From an uncultured Allomuricauda sp. (GTDB lineage Bacteria > Bacteroidota > Bacteroidia > Flavobacteriales > Flavobacteriaceae): 64,000 nt of DNA. The translations under genes and the position numbers were made by a program. This document shows, one piece after another, positions 26,075-34,890 of this stretch. The notes under the pieces are model-generated. The model was not told the origin of the DNA. It did no database searches and worked only from the letters and a program-made list of their open reading frames with translations. Within the stretch, counting starts at the first letter, position 1. Each line of letters opens with the position of its first letter. Location: assembly GCF_947499695.1 (NCBI RefSeq), contig NZ_CANMPQ010000002.1, positions 992,001-1,056,000 of the forward strand. The letters run 5' to 3'.

Positions 26075-27607
26075 ATGTCAGATACAGTAAAACCAGCCAG
26101 TGAGAAACAGCTTTTTGGGCATCCGCAAGGTCTATTCTACTTATTTTTTGCTGAACTATGGGAGCGATTTAGCTTCTATGGAATGCGGGCCCTACTTACC
26201 CTTTACATGGTCAATGTCATTTTTGAGGCATTGTCGACTAGGGATTATGCTGCAGCGGCTGTATATGCTTCCTATGGATCATTAGTATATGCTTCCACGG
26301 TTATTGGAGGTAAAATCTCAGATTCTATTTTAGGGATGCGTGCTTCCATATTCTTAGGAGGTGTTTTAATGGCCTTAGGACATTTTGTTTTAGCCATAGA
26401 AAATAACATGGCTTTCTTTTTGGCCTTAGCCTTGATCATTGTGGGAAATGGATTTTTTAAACCAAATATTTCAACGTTTGTTGGAACCTTGTACAAAGAT
26501 GGCGATACCCGAAAGGACTCTGGATTCACCATCTTTTATATGGGGATCAATATAGGTGGAGCTATAGCTCCATTGCTGTGTGGATGGCTTGGTGCAACCT
26601 ACGGTTGGCACTACGGTTTTGGTCTGGCGGGCATCGGAATGTTGGCCGGACTTTTATTCTTTTGGAGTGGTATCAAAAAGAACGTTTTTGGAGATGGAGG
26701 AAAACCGCCAAGCATGGAAGTCTACGAGAGAAAGGTGTTAGGTCTTCCACAGAAACATTTAATTCCGATACTAGCATTTTTAGCTGCTCCTTTGATAGCA
26801 TTCTTGTTATATTCCTATAAGTCATTAGGAGAAGAAGGGACGGCTCTTGGGGACACCAATATTGTCAATCTGTTGTTCTATCTCATAGGAATTGCGGTTG
26901 TAGTGTATATGGCAACCATCATGATCAAATCCTCTAAGGATGAACGGAAGAAGTTATTTATGGCCGTTCTGATTACGTTCTTTATGACGATTTTTTGGGG
27001 ATTCCATGAGTTACATGGTAGTGTAATTACACTTTTTGCTGCACGTAATGTGAACCTTTCATTGATTAATGCAAGTCAGACGAATGCGCTGAATTCCATA
27101 TTCATCGTTATACTTTCCATTCCGATTTCTGTGATGTGGACGAAATTAGCACGAAATAAACTAAACCCGAGAACACCATACAAGTTTGGAATGGGACTCG
27201 TGTTGGCCGGTTTGGCATTTTACGTAGTATCACTTAGTGGAGGTAGTGCAGATGAAAATGGAATGGTTCCTTTTTCATATCTACTGGCGTTGTATTTCTT
27301 GATTTCTGTAGGGGAGCTGTTTATGTCTCCGGTTGGACTTTCCAAAATAACAGATTTATCACCAAAACGCATTGTGGCATTTATGATGGGTGTGTGGTTT
27401 TTGTCTTCTGCCTATGCTTTTCAGATTGTAGGGTTCATTTCCAAACAGTTGGCCATCGAAAGCACTGATGCAAATGTTGGTGGTTTTGACACCTTGAATG
27501 TTTATCTGGATGGCTTTAGTCTTATCGCCAAATATTCCTTGGTAGCAGGGGTGGTGGTACTGGTTTTTGGACCGCTGATGAAAAAATTGATGGGCAACGT
27601 CCATTGA
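26075..27607 (+). CDS. POT/PTR family proton-dependent di/tripeptide transporter
   Basis: Inner-membrane MFS transporter of 510 aa with about 14 hydrophobic segments. The N-terminal ELWERFSFYGMRALLTLYMV is the POT signature (ExxER-like proton-coupling motif in helix 1), and GKISDSILGMR plus FFKPNISTFVGTLY and FTIFYMGINIGGAIAPLLCG are further family motifs. A long cytosolic loop near residues 205-230 and the FWGFHELHGSVITLFA segment complete the pattern. It imports small peptides with protons. The gene follows the DPP-IV-type peptidase by 16 bases, so the two probably form a peptide-use operon. Its terminator lies inside the 3' end of the convergent comEC gene. Confidence 0.93.
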   Translation: MSDTVKPASEKQLFGHPQGLFYLFFAELWERFSFYGMRALLTLYMVNVIFEALSTRDYAAAAVYASYGSLVYASTVIGGKISDSILGMRASIFLGGVLMALGHFVLAIENNMAFFLALALIIVGNGFFKPNISTFVGTLYKDGDTRKDSGFTIFYMGINIGGAIAPLLCGWLGATYGWHYGFGLAGIGMLAGLLFFWSGIKKNVFGDGGKPPSMEVYERKVLGLPQKHLIPILAFLAAPLIAFLLYSYKSLGEEGTALGDTNIVNLLFYLIGIAVVVYMATIMIKSSKDERKKLFMAVLITFFMTIFWGFHELHGSVITLFAARNVNLSLINASQTNALNSIFIVILSIPISVMWTKLARNKLNPRTPYKFGMGLVLAGLAFYVVSLSGGSADENGMVPFSYLLALYFLISVGELFMSPVGLSKITDLSPKRIVAFMMGVWFLSSAYAFQIVGFISKQLAIESTDANVGGFDTLNVYLDGFSLIAKYSLVAGVVVLVFGPLMKKLMGNVH

Positions 27608-27613
27608 TCATTC

Positions 27614-29626
27614 CTAATCAAAAACATAAAATCCCTTTTCACTTGTGCTGTGGAAAGGGATTTCTTTATTATTACATGTTTGTTTCCATTTAAGGATATA
27701 AGATTTATAATTGCTGCCGTCAGCCAAAATCACTTTAGGCTGTATGGAGTCGATTAATCGTTCCAAATTGATTTTTGGGGATTGGATCAATAGTAGAAAA
27801 TCAATGTGTTTTGTAGGGGGGTAGATGCCTAAACTATCCATTATATACAACTTTTTCCTATTGAGGAAGAAACTTTGGTTTAGGGGATTGTTTGAAACGT
27901 ATGATATGCGCTCCGAAATAGTAAAGTCCTTTACCGCACGAGTATTTCGAATGCTATCGGTTGTATAAAGAAGCAAAGTATCCCCATTTTGATACAGGAG
28001 TGAAGTATTTCTATGTTGATGCGTCAGAATCACAGATTCCTTCTGTCTTAACTGAGCTTGTCTATATATGGCCCATGTTTGAAGGACTATAATGGATGTC
28101 AAAAACACTAAAGTGTTTTTAAGTATTGGTTTCGAAAGAAACACAACTATGGAAATAATAAGAAAATAGCCCGATACCAATTCAATGGAATCAAATGGAA
28201 TATCTCGAATCACAAAACTTTCTTGTTTGGCCACCCATGAGATAACAGCGTTCATCAATTTGATACAATTGTCAAAAGCTGCTATCAAAAAATCCGGAAG
28301 AATGCTTACCATTGAAAGCACGATGACCAAAACACCCATGCCAAGAATAATCCCCAAAAAGGGTATTATTAAAAGATTCGAAATAAAAAACAGGGCAGGA
28401 AACTGATGAAAATAATACAAACTGATTGGTAAAACACCTAATTGGGCAGCAATGCTAACTGAAAGAAGCTGCCATGTTTTACGAACGATAAAGTTATCTG
28501 GGAACCAGAATCGCTGGAGTTTGGGATAAATCCAAACAATGGCCAAAACGGCGGCGTAACTCATTTGAAAACCTACCTGAAAAAGAAAGAGCGGCTTCAA
28601 CAATAGGATAAAGAACATGGAAAGAGCCACGATATTGAACGAGTTCGTAGGCCTATTCAGATACATGGCGTATGCTACAAATGTGAACATGGTCACGGCT
28701 CGGACTATGGATGGAGAGAGACCGGCAAGAACGGCATAACCCCAAAGCAATAAGATTATAAGAATCAGTTTTAAAGTCTTTCCTTTTGGCAACTTTTCCA
28801 AAGGAGTGAGCAGAAATTGGAAAAACAATAACAAAATACCGACATGAAGCCCAGAAACGGCCAGGATATGGATAGCTCCGGCATCTCGGTAACTATTGTA
28901 AGTGTTCTCTGAAATGTCATCGCGTTGCCCTAATAATAATGCCTGGATTACACTGAGCTCATCCTTGCCAAAGTTTTTACCCTTTAATTTTAGAATAATA
29001 TGCTCTCTTAGATTTGAAGCGATACCGAAAATTGTTTTAGCAGGTTGTTTCGCGATTAGGAGCTGTTCGGATTGCGCTTGAATCTGATGATAAATTCCTT
29101 GCTTCTTCAAAAAATCTTTATAATCGAATTGATAAGGATTAAGTGGAGGTTTGATTACCTGAGCATTGGCGAATACAAAAAGTTCATCGTCCACTTTCAA
29201 TTTTATTGAGGTGGAATCATTAGGAATGCTCAACACCAATTTTCCATTGGATTTTCTCTTTTCTAGAGAAAGGACGTGAACAATGTATCGTTGGCTATAA
29301 GCACTTGGCTTAAGTACCTCTCTTATCTTGATTTCCCAAGTTTTACGACCCTTAAAATCAGCTTGGGAATAATGGTGCTCCAAATTTTTGGATTGTGATA
29401 GGGTAATAACAAAGACACCCAAAAGAATAGTCTGGGTAATAGCGATAAACTCGAAAAAAGCGAACCCTTTCCGAGTCTGTTTTTTGTTTGTCCAATATAA
29501 AATGGGGAGTAACCCCAGCATTAAATAAAAGGGAATACGTGGCTTGATTTCAAGATAAAATCCTAAAATAATACCCACAACCAAGCATAAGGTTAACCTT
29601 ATGGAAACAAAATCAAAAAATCGCAC
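27614..29626 (-). CDS. comEC: ComEC/Rec2-family DNA-uptake channel protein
   Basis: Polytopic membrane protein of 670 aa. The N-terminal DUF4131-like region includes NPYQFDYKDFLKKQGIYHQI, and the competence core has IQALLLGQRDDI, HILAVSGLHVGILLLFFQFLL and LSPSIVRAVTMFTFVAYAMYLNRP, the hallmark of ComEC. About ten hydrophobic helices are seen. The last 140 residues (after about 530) lack the HxHxDH metallo-beta-lactamase motif of the long ComEC form, so the nuclease-like domain is missing or replaced, as seems common in this phylum. The family carries single-stranded DNA across the inner membrane in transformation. It is the last gene of the surE-lpxB-nlpC run, 4 bases after the NlpC gene. Confidence 0.88.
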   Translation of the reverse strand: MRFFDFVSIRLTLCLVVGIILGFYLEIKPRIPFYLMLGLLPILYWTNKKQTRKGFAFFEFIAITQTILLGVFVITLSQSKNLEHHYSQADFKGRKTWEIKIREVLKPSAYSQRYIVHVLSLEKRKSNGKLVLSIPNDSTSIKLKVDDELFVFANAQVIKPPLNPYQFDYKDFLKKQGIYHQIQAQSEQLLIAKQPAKTIFGIASNLREHIILKLKGKNFGKDELSVIQALLLGQRDDISENTYNSYRDAGAIHILAVSGLHVGILLLFFQFLLTPLEKLPKGKTLKLILIILLLWGYAVLAGLSPSIVRAVTMFTFVAYAMYLNRPTNSFNIVALSMFFILLLKPLFLFQVGFQMSYAAVLAIVWIYPKLQRFWFPDNFIVRKTWQLLSVSIAAQLGVLPISLYYFHQFPALFFISNLLIIPFLGIILGMGVLVIVLSMVSILPDFLIAAFDNCIKLMNAVISWVAKQESFVIRDIPFDSIELVSGYFLIISIVVFLSKPILKNTLVFLTSIIVLQTWAIYRQAQLRQKESVILTHQHRNTSLLYQNGDTLLLYTTDSIRNTRAVKDFTISERISYVSNNPLNQSFFLNRKKLYIMDSLGIYPPTKHIDFLLLIQSPKINLERLIDSIQPKVILADGSNYKSYILKWKQTCNNKEIPFHSTSEKGFYVFD
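27628..27667 (+). terminator. Terminator of the peptide transporter operon, inside the comEC 3' coding end
   Basis: Arms AAATCCCTTT (27628-27637) and AAAGGGATTT (27654-27663) with a T-rich tail. It begins 21 bases past the transporter stop and lies in the last 18 codons of the convergent comEC gene. Confidence 0.75.
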
Positions 29627-29630
29627 TATG

Positions 29631-30185
29631 CTATAAGATTCGCGTTGCTTTTATAAAAGCATGGTTCCAATATCCCTCCCGAAGGGAAGAAACTATGACA
29701 CCCCTTGAGGTTGTGGAGTGTATAAATTTTATGTCTGTTCCTTTTACATCTACCACCAATCCCACATGGTTAATCCGTTTACCGCGTTTACTGGTCTTGA
29801 AAAAAAGGAGATCTCCTTTTTGTACTTGAGTGAGTTTTATGCGCTTACCCTCTTCGGCCATTTGATAGGAAACTCTGGGGAAAAGAATCTCATTTTCTTT
29901 TAAAGCGACAAAAACAAGCCCAGAACAATCCATTCCTTTTGAGGTGGTACCACCAAATTTGTATCGAGTCCCGCTAAAGGTCAATGCAGTGGATATGATG
30001 GCTTTAGCTGTTGCATTTTTCTTTTCTTCTTTTTTGGATATTTTAGGAGGAGCAACTTCTTCTGCAGAACCGTCTACAGAGACAACTATGGGCTTGGGCT
30101 TACTCTTGCTATAGGTTCTTTTTTTTGATGAACCACATCCGATAAGAAATAAAAGCGAAAGAAAACAGAGGGTGTTTTTTAACAT
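29631..30185 (-). CDS. NlpC/P60 (C40) cell-wall peptidase lipoprotein
   Basis: Lipoprotein of 184 aa with lipobox LIGC (Cys17) and a Lys/Pro/Ser-rich spacer to about residue 60. The C40 domain carries the full triad: Cys87 in GMDCSGLVF, His140 in INHVGLVVD and His156 in FIHSTTSRGV. RYKFGGTTSKG precedes the catalytic Cys as in Spr/NlpC enzymes, which cut gamma-D-Glu-diaminopimelate or cross-link bonds of peptidoglycan. It would act in the periplasm, attached to the outer or inner membrane. It is 33 bases downstream of lpxB and 4 bases upstream of comEC in the same operon. Confidence 0.92.
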   Translation of the reverse strand: MLKNTLCFLSLLFLIGCGSSKKRTYSKSKPKPIVVSVDGSAEEVAPPKISKKEEKKNATAKAIISTALTFSGTRYKFGGTTSKGMDCSGLVFVALKENEILFPRVSYQMAEEGKRIKLTQVQKGDLLFFKTSKRGKRINHVGLVVDVKGTDIKFIHSTTSRGVIVSSLREGYWNHAFIKATRIL

Positions 30186-30218
30186 TCAAGAATAATTTTT
30201 CTACTCTTGGTGTATAAA

Positions 30219-31331
30219 TTAAGCATTTTCGATGATTAATTTGGCTGCCAATTGACTTGCGCCATTTCCGCCTAATTTTTCCTTCAAAGTTTTATAGTCA
30301 GCCAATATGCGACCACGTACTTCTCCTTCTACGATTTTTGAAAGTTCTAGTTTCAGATTTTTTGTGGTTAACTCATTCTGAATCAATTCTTTTACCACTT
30401 CTTTATCCATTATCAAATTGACCAACGAGATGTAGTCCAAAGTGATAATCCGTTTTGCAATCTGGTAGGATATCCAATTACCTTTATAGCAAACTACTTG
30501 AGGGATTTCAAAAAGTGCCGTTTCCAATGTAGCAGTCCCACTTGTGACCAAAGCGGCATGCGAGTGTTTCAACAATGAGTAAGTTTGATTGGATACATAG
30601 CCCACTTCGTGGGTTGCTAAAAAAGGGCGATAAAAATCATCGGATAAGCTAGGAGCACCTGCTATTACAAATTGGTAGTCGCTAAAGTCTTTACTTATCG
30701 ACAACATGACCGTCAGCATTTTTTGAACCTCTTGCTTTCTGCTTCCTGGTAAAAGGGCTATTATCGGTTTTTGTGGATGGAGGTCGTTTTCTTTTCGAAA
30801 AGTAACTTCATCAACAATCTGGGTGTTTTCTATAGCATCGATAAGTGGATGGCCGACAAAATGTACAGGATAATTGTGCTTCTTTTCGTAGAACTCCTTT
30901 TCAAAAGGAAGAATAACGTACATATTGTCGATATCCCGTTTTATTTTTTCAATCCTACCCTCTCTAGAGGCCCAAATTTGTGGAGAGATATAGTAGTTGG
31001 TTTTAAAACTGTGCTTTTTGGCCCATTTGGCAATCCGAAGATTAAAACCTGAAAAATCAATAAAAATGATGAGGTCGGGGTCAAACTTTTGAATGTCTTC
31101 TTTGCAAAATGAAATATTCTTGAATATGGTAGGAATGTTTTTTAGGACTTCCAAAAAGCCCATAAAGGCCATTTCTTTGTAATGTTTGGCCAAATCACCG
31201 CCTGCATTACGCATTAAATCGCCGCCCCAACACCTAATCTGGGCTTCGGGGTCTTTTTGCTTTAAAGCCTTGATGAGGTTAGACCCATGCAGGTCTCCTG
31301 AAGCTTCACCGGCGATGATATAATATTTCAT
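30219..31331 (-). CDS. lpxB: Lipid-A-disaccharide synthase
   Basis: GT19 glycosyltransferase of 370 aa that joins UDP-2,3-diacylglucosamine and lipid X to form lipid A disaccharide at the inner face of the cytoplasmic membrane. Signatures: IIAGEASGDLHGSNLIKAL at the N-terminus, MAFMGFLEVL, DLIIFIDFSGFNLRIAKWAKK, YYISPQIWASREGRIEKIKRDIDNMYVILPFEKEFY, and ALLPGSRKQEV for nucleotide binding. ALVTSGTATLETALFEIPQVVCYK forms the C-terminal sugar-nucleotide site. The length is usual (about 380). It belongs to the surE to comEC run; the lipid A role fits the many envelope genes of this window. Confidence 0.96.
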   Translation of the reverse strand: MKYYIIAGEASGDLHGSNLIKALKQKDPEAQIRCWGGDLMRNAGGDLAKHYKEMAFMGFLEVLKNIPTIFKNISFCKEDIQKFDPDLIIFIDFSGFNLRIAKWAKKHSFKTNYYISPQIWASREGRIEKIKRDIDNMYVILPFEKEFYEKKHNYPVHFVGHPLIDAIENTQIVDEVTFRKENDLHPQKPIIALLPGSRKQEVQKMLTVMLSISKDFSDYQFVIAGAPSLSDDFYRPFLATHEVGYVSNQTYSLLKHSHAALVTSGTATLETALFEIPQVVCYKGNWISYQIAKRIITLDYISLVNLIMDKEVVKELIQNELTTKNLKLELSKIVEGEVRGRILADYKTLKEKLGGNGASQLAAKLIIENA

Positions 31332-31373
31332 TTAAACGCTATTCAGATACTAAACTAAGTCAATGGCTCAATC

Positions 31374-31661
31374 TTATGCAAAAACTTTATAGTAAAGAAT
31401 CACCATTGCGGTCAAAAGGGTAGCAATCATGACTCCTCTAGCTCGATAATCCCTTTTTATCCTCAAAAAACCAAAAAAAGCTACCAAGTTTAAAATAGCA
31501 CCTAATGCCAATAAACTGCCAATATGGCCCTGTTTAACGGCGGCACTAAAGGTTTCAGAAATGGATAAATCGGAAAAAAGTAAAATATATACTAGGGTAC
31601 CTACAGTATTTGCTATGATTCCAACAGCAAAACCTATCAAAATCTCTTTTTTATTGTTCAT
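31374..31661 (-). CDS. Small three-TM membrane protein of unknown function
   Basis: Inner-membrane protein of 95 aa with three hydrophobic stretches: EILIGFAVGIIANTVGTLVYILLF, GSLLALGAILNLVAFFGFL and GVMIATLLTAMVILYYKVF, and a basic loop RIKRDYRARG between the last two. Its start overlaps the end of surE by 11 bases, showing translational coupling, and lpxB follows 42 bases on. I recognise it only as a conserved hypothetical protein at this place in Flavobacteriaceae. A role linked to lipid A or membrane lipids is possible from context alone. Confidence 0.8.
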   Translation of the reverse strand: MNNKKEILIGFAVGIIANTVGTLVYILLFSDLSISETFSAAVKQGHIGSLLALGAILNLVAFFGFLRIKRDYRARGVMIATLLTAMVILYYKVFA

Positions 31662-32430
31662 TTAGGTTCCAATTGTTAATATGTGAAATGGCATGGTGCG
31701 CGGTAAGATCAAACTGCGTTGGAACAACGGAAACGTAGCCCTGTGCCAATGCCCACTCATCGGTGTCTTCACCCTTATCCAGAAGTTCAAATTCACCTGA
31801 AAGCCAATAATAATCCTTTCCTGTGGGACTTGTGCGCTTATCAAATTGCTCTTTCCAGTTGGCTCGTGCCTGTCTACAGACCTTAATGCCTTTTGGTTCT
31901 TTATCTGTTTTTGGAATGTTTACATTGAGCACGGTGCCTTTAGGAATTCCCTGAGTCAGCGCTTCTTCAACAATTTTCTTTACCGATGCTTTGGCATGGT
32001 CAAAGTCCGCATCCCAGGAATAATCACAAAGCGAAAATCCTATTGCTGGAACACCCTCGATACCGGCTTCAATGGCAGCACTCATAGTACCGGAATAAAT
32101 CACATTTATGGATGCATTGGAGCCATGATTGATTCCACTTACGCAGATATCCGGTTTTCTATCCAAAATTTCTTGTAAGCCAAGCTTAACACAATCGGCA
32201 GGTGTTCCACTGCAACTATATTCACTAGGAGCACCTTCCTCATGGTCTATAACCACCTTTTTGGAATATAGTGTGCTGTCAATGGTTATCGCATGTCCCA
32301 TACCCGATTGAGGACTATCGGGAGCAACCACTAATACTTCTCCAATTTCCTTCATTACTTGGATGAGTGCCCTAAGTCCAGGAGCTGTAATTCCATCATC
32401 ATTGGTGACTAGGATGAGTGGTTTTTTCAT
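31651..32430 (-). CDS. surE: 5'/3'-nucleotidase SurE
   Basis: Metal-dependent phosphatase of 259 aa that acts on nucleoside monophosphates, 3'-nucleotides and short polyphosphate. The N-terminal ILVTNDDGITAPGL carries the metal-binding Asp pair; GTPADCVKLGLQ and SGINHGSNASINVIYSGTMSAAIEAG carry the Asn ligand and phosphate loop. PQSGMGHAITI and the late VVPTQFDLTAH also match. Cytosolic. It is the first gene of the minus-strand run surE - membrane protein - lpxB - nlpC - comEC. Length is usual for the family. Confidence 0.96.
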   Translation of the reverse strand: MKKPLILVTNDDGITAPGLRALIQVMKEIGEVLVVAPDSPQSGMGHAITIDSTLYSKKVVIDHEEGAPSEYSCSGTPADCVKLGLQEILDRKPDICVSGINHGSNASINVIYSGTMSAAIEAGIEGVPAIGFSLCDYSWDADFDHAKASVKKIVEEALTQGIPKGTVLNVNIPKTDKEPKGIKVCRQARANWKEQFDKRTSPTGKDYYWLSGEFELLDKGEDTDEWALAQGYVSVVPTQFDLTAHHAISHINNWNLNEQ

Positions 32431-32630
32431 TTTGAATAATTAATGACGTAAAAATACGTTTTTCATAAGGATATGATGCCTTTGCCGTTTAACAAAAAAT
32501 TAAATACGGCGCACGAATATGGCACGGTTTTTTCAGTATCTTAGGGAATTCATATGAACAGAAACGGAGCTGGATTTAATGAAGAACCGGTCATTTACGA
32601 CTAAAAATTAGGTCCCAATAAATACATATT

Positions 32631-34805
32631 ATGAAAAAGAATTTCACCTTGGCACTTTTGGTAATTCTTGTTGCAGTAGCCTCCTGCAGTTTTACAAATA
32701 AATCTTTCGAAAACGATGATAAGGACAAATTGCTTTTAGATTTGATCACTTATGTCTTGGAAAGGGGTCATTATGAACCTAAAGATTTGAACGATAATTT
32801 TTCTTCCAATGTTTTTGATGATTTCATCGATATTTTGGACCCAACAAAAAGATACTTTTTGGCGAGTGACATCAGAGAGTTCGAAAAGTATCGATTTATG
32901 ATCGATGACGAAATCAGAAACACGGATATCACTTTTTTCAATATTGTTTATCAGAGATTGAAGAAACGAATGGGAGATGCAAAGGAAATCTACAAAGAAG
33001 TATTATCACAACCATTTGATTATACACTTCAAGAGGAAATCAACATTGATTATAAAGACCAAGAATTTGCAGCTAACAAAAAGCAGCTGAAGGAAAGATG
33101 GAGAAAACAACTTAAATACAACACTTTAGGTGTTTTTGATGGCAAGGTTGAAAATCGAATTATAGAAATCAATGGAACCCCAGAAGATGATGAAGTTGCA
33201 GAGGTAATGACCTTTCAGTCTATTTCCAATAAAATTGATAGGAATTTGACCGAGAAAGAAGCTCGGGAGAATACTTTGAATACTTTGGATGAATTCTTTG
33301 ATTTTATAGATGACCTTGAGCGTAAAGATTGGTTTGTGCAGTATATCAATACCATAGTGGATGAATTTGACCCACACACCTTTTATTTTGCTCCGGACGA
33401 TAAAGAGAAATTTGATATTGGAATGTCTGGTAAGTTTGAGGGAATTGGAGCCAGGTTGCAGAAAAAACCGGAAGGTGCCAGAATCATGGAGATTATTTCC
33501 GGAGGCCCAATTTGGAGGGATCAAAGTCTTGAAGTAGGGGATGAAATTCTAAAAGTAGGCCAGGAAGGGGAAGAACCTATCGATATAGTGGGTATGCGAC
33601 TTGATGACGCCATCAAATTGATAAAAGGCCCAAAAGGGACAATCGTTGATCTTACCGTTCGAAAAGTTGATGGTACAATCGAGATTGTTTCCATTACCCG
33701 TGATGTGGTATTGCTCGAGGAAGCCTATGCCAAATCAGCAACGGTAGAAAGAGAAGACCATAAATATGGTTTGATCAATTTACCCAAATTCTATGTTGAC
33801 TTTGAGGACTATACAGAACGTAATGCCGCTACAGATGTTGCCAAAGAGGTTGAACGTCTAAAGCAAGCAGGTGTTGAGGGAATTGTCCTTGATCTTCGCG
33901 ATAATGGAGGAGGTTCTCTAAAAACCGTGGTTGAGATGGCCGGGTTGTTCATAAAAGATGGACCTGTTGTTCAAGTGCGATCTTCTGGCCAAAGAAAAGA
34001 AGTGCACGAAGATAAAGACGAAAGAATTCAATGGGATGGACCTTTGGTAATCTTAGTCAACGAATTATCAGCTTCGGCTTCTGAGATTTTAGCTGCAGCT
34101 ATGCAAGATTATAAAAGAGCCGTTGTTATTGGAAGTAAGCAGACCTTTGGAAAGGGAACCGTACAGAATGTGATTCCTTTGGATAACATTGTCCGAAGCA
34201 ATGAGCATGGAGATTTGGGCGCTATCAAACTTACTACCCAAAAATTCTACAGAATCAATGGCGGGTCAACGCAATTGGAAGGAGTAAAGAGTGATATTGT
34301 TGTTCCGGACAGATACAGCTATATCGATTTGGGTGAAAGAGACCAAGAGAACCCACTAGGTTGGGATAAAATAACTCCGGCGGATTATAAAATATGGGAT
34401 GGATACATAGATTTTGAGACCACGGTGGCCAATAGTAAAGCAAGAATGGCAGGGAATAAGTACATAGGACTTATTGAAGAAAATGCTAAGTGGTTGAAAG
34501 AACAGCAAGATGAAACAGTGGTTTCCTTAAATTATGATGACTATAAAGTACGTGAAAGTCAAGCGAAAAAAAGGTCTGAGCAATTTAAAAGCCTTAGGGA
34601 ATATGACTCTAAATTGACATTCGAATCGTTGAAGTATGAAACCGAATTGTTTACCCAAGATCCAGTTTTAAGAGAAAAAAGAGATCGTTGGCATAAAAAT
34701 TTGGCGAAAGACCTTTATGTTGAAGAAGCAATAAACGTGCTACGTGACCTGCAATTGAACAATATCAAAAACAGCGAAAGAAAACTTGCCAGTGTTAAAG
34801 GATAA
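32631..34805 (+). CDS. prc: Carboxy-terminal (tail-specific) processing protease, Prc type, lipoprotein
   Basis: S41 protease of 724 aa that degrades periplasmic proteins from the C-terminus. Lipobox VASC (Cys19). A long N-terminal helical region is followed by the PDZ domain (about 250-340: GIGARLQKKPEGARIMEIISGGPIWRDQSLEVGDEILKVG). The protease core has VLDLRDNGGGSLKTVVEMAGLFI and NELSASASEILAAAMQDY. By alignment of that motif with E. coli Prc, the catalytic Ser is Ser482 and the Lys is Lys508 in TFGKGTVQ. The C-terminal DUF3340-like region is Lys/Glu-rich. Full-length for the Prc class. Single-gene unit with a strong terminator. Confidence 0.94.
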   Translation: MKKNFTLALLVILVAVASCSFTNKSFENDDKDKLLLDLITYVLERGHYEPKDLNDNFSSNVFDDFIDILDPTKRYFLASDIREFEKYRFMIDDEIRNTDITFFNIVYQRLKKRMGDAKEIYKEVLSQPFDYTLQEEINIDYKDQEFAANKKQLKERWRKQLKYNTLGVFDGKVENRIIEINGTPEDDEVAEVMTFQSISNKIDRNLTEKEARENTLNTLDEFFDFIDDLERKDWFVQYINTIVDEFDPHTFYFAPDDKEKFDIGMSGKFEGIGARLQKKPEGARIMEIISGGPIWRDQSLEVGDEILKVGQEGEEPIDIVGMRLDDAIKLIKGPKGTIVDLTVRKVDGTIEIVSITRDVVLLEEAYAKSATVEREDHKYGLINLPKFYVDFEDYTERNAATDVAKEVERLKQAGVEGIVLDLRDNGGGSLKTVVEMAGLFIKDGPVVQVRSSGQRKEVHEDKDERIQWDGPLVILVNELSASASEILAAAMQDYKRAVVIGSKQTFGKGTVQNVIPLDNIVRSNEHGDLGAIKLTTQKFYRINGGSTQLEGVKSDIVVPDRYSYIDLGERDQENPLGWDKITPADYKIWDGYIDFETTVANSKARMAGNKYIGLIEENAKWLKEQQDETVVSLNYDDYKVRESQAKKRSEQFKSLREYDSKLTFESLKYETELFTQDPVLREKRDRWHKNLAKDLYVEEAINVLRDLQLNNIKNSERKLASVKG

Positions 34806-34824
34806 GTACAAAAAAGAATAAAAA

Positions 34825-34856
34825 AAGGTCGGCTTTACAAGCCGGCCTTTTTTATT
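34825..34856 (+). terminator. Terminator after prc
   Basis: Eight-pair GC-rich stem (34827-34834 with 34840-34847, one G-U pair), A-rich on the left and T6 on the right. Confidence 0.88.
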
Positions 34857-34869
34857 TTAAATAGTTAGT

Positions 34870-34877
34870 TAGTTTTG
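34870..34877 (+). promoter_or_regulatory. Candidate -7 promoter element for the nuclease gene
   Basis: TAGTTTTG matches TAnnTTTG exactly, 13 bases before the ATG. No -33 TTG at the usual distance. Confidence 0.33.
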
Positions 34878-34890
34878 CGGAAACCTGAAA

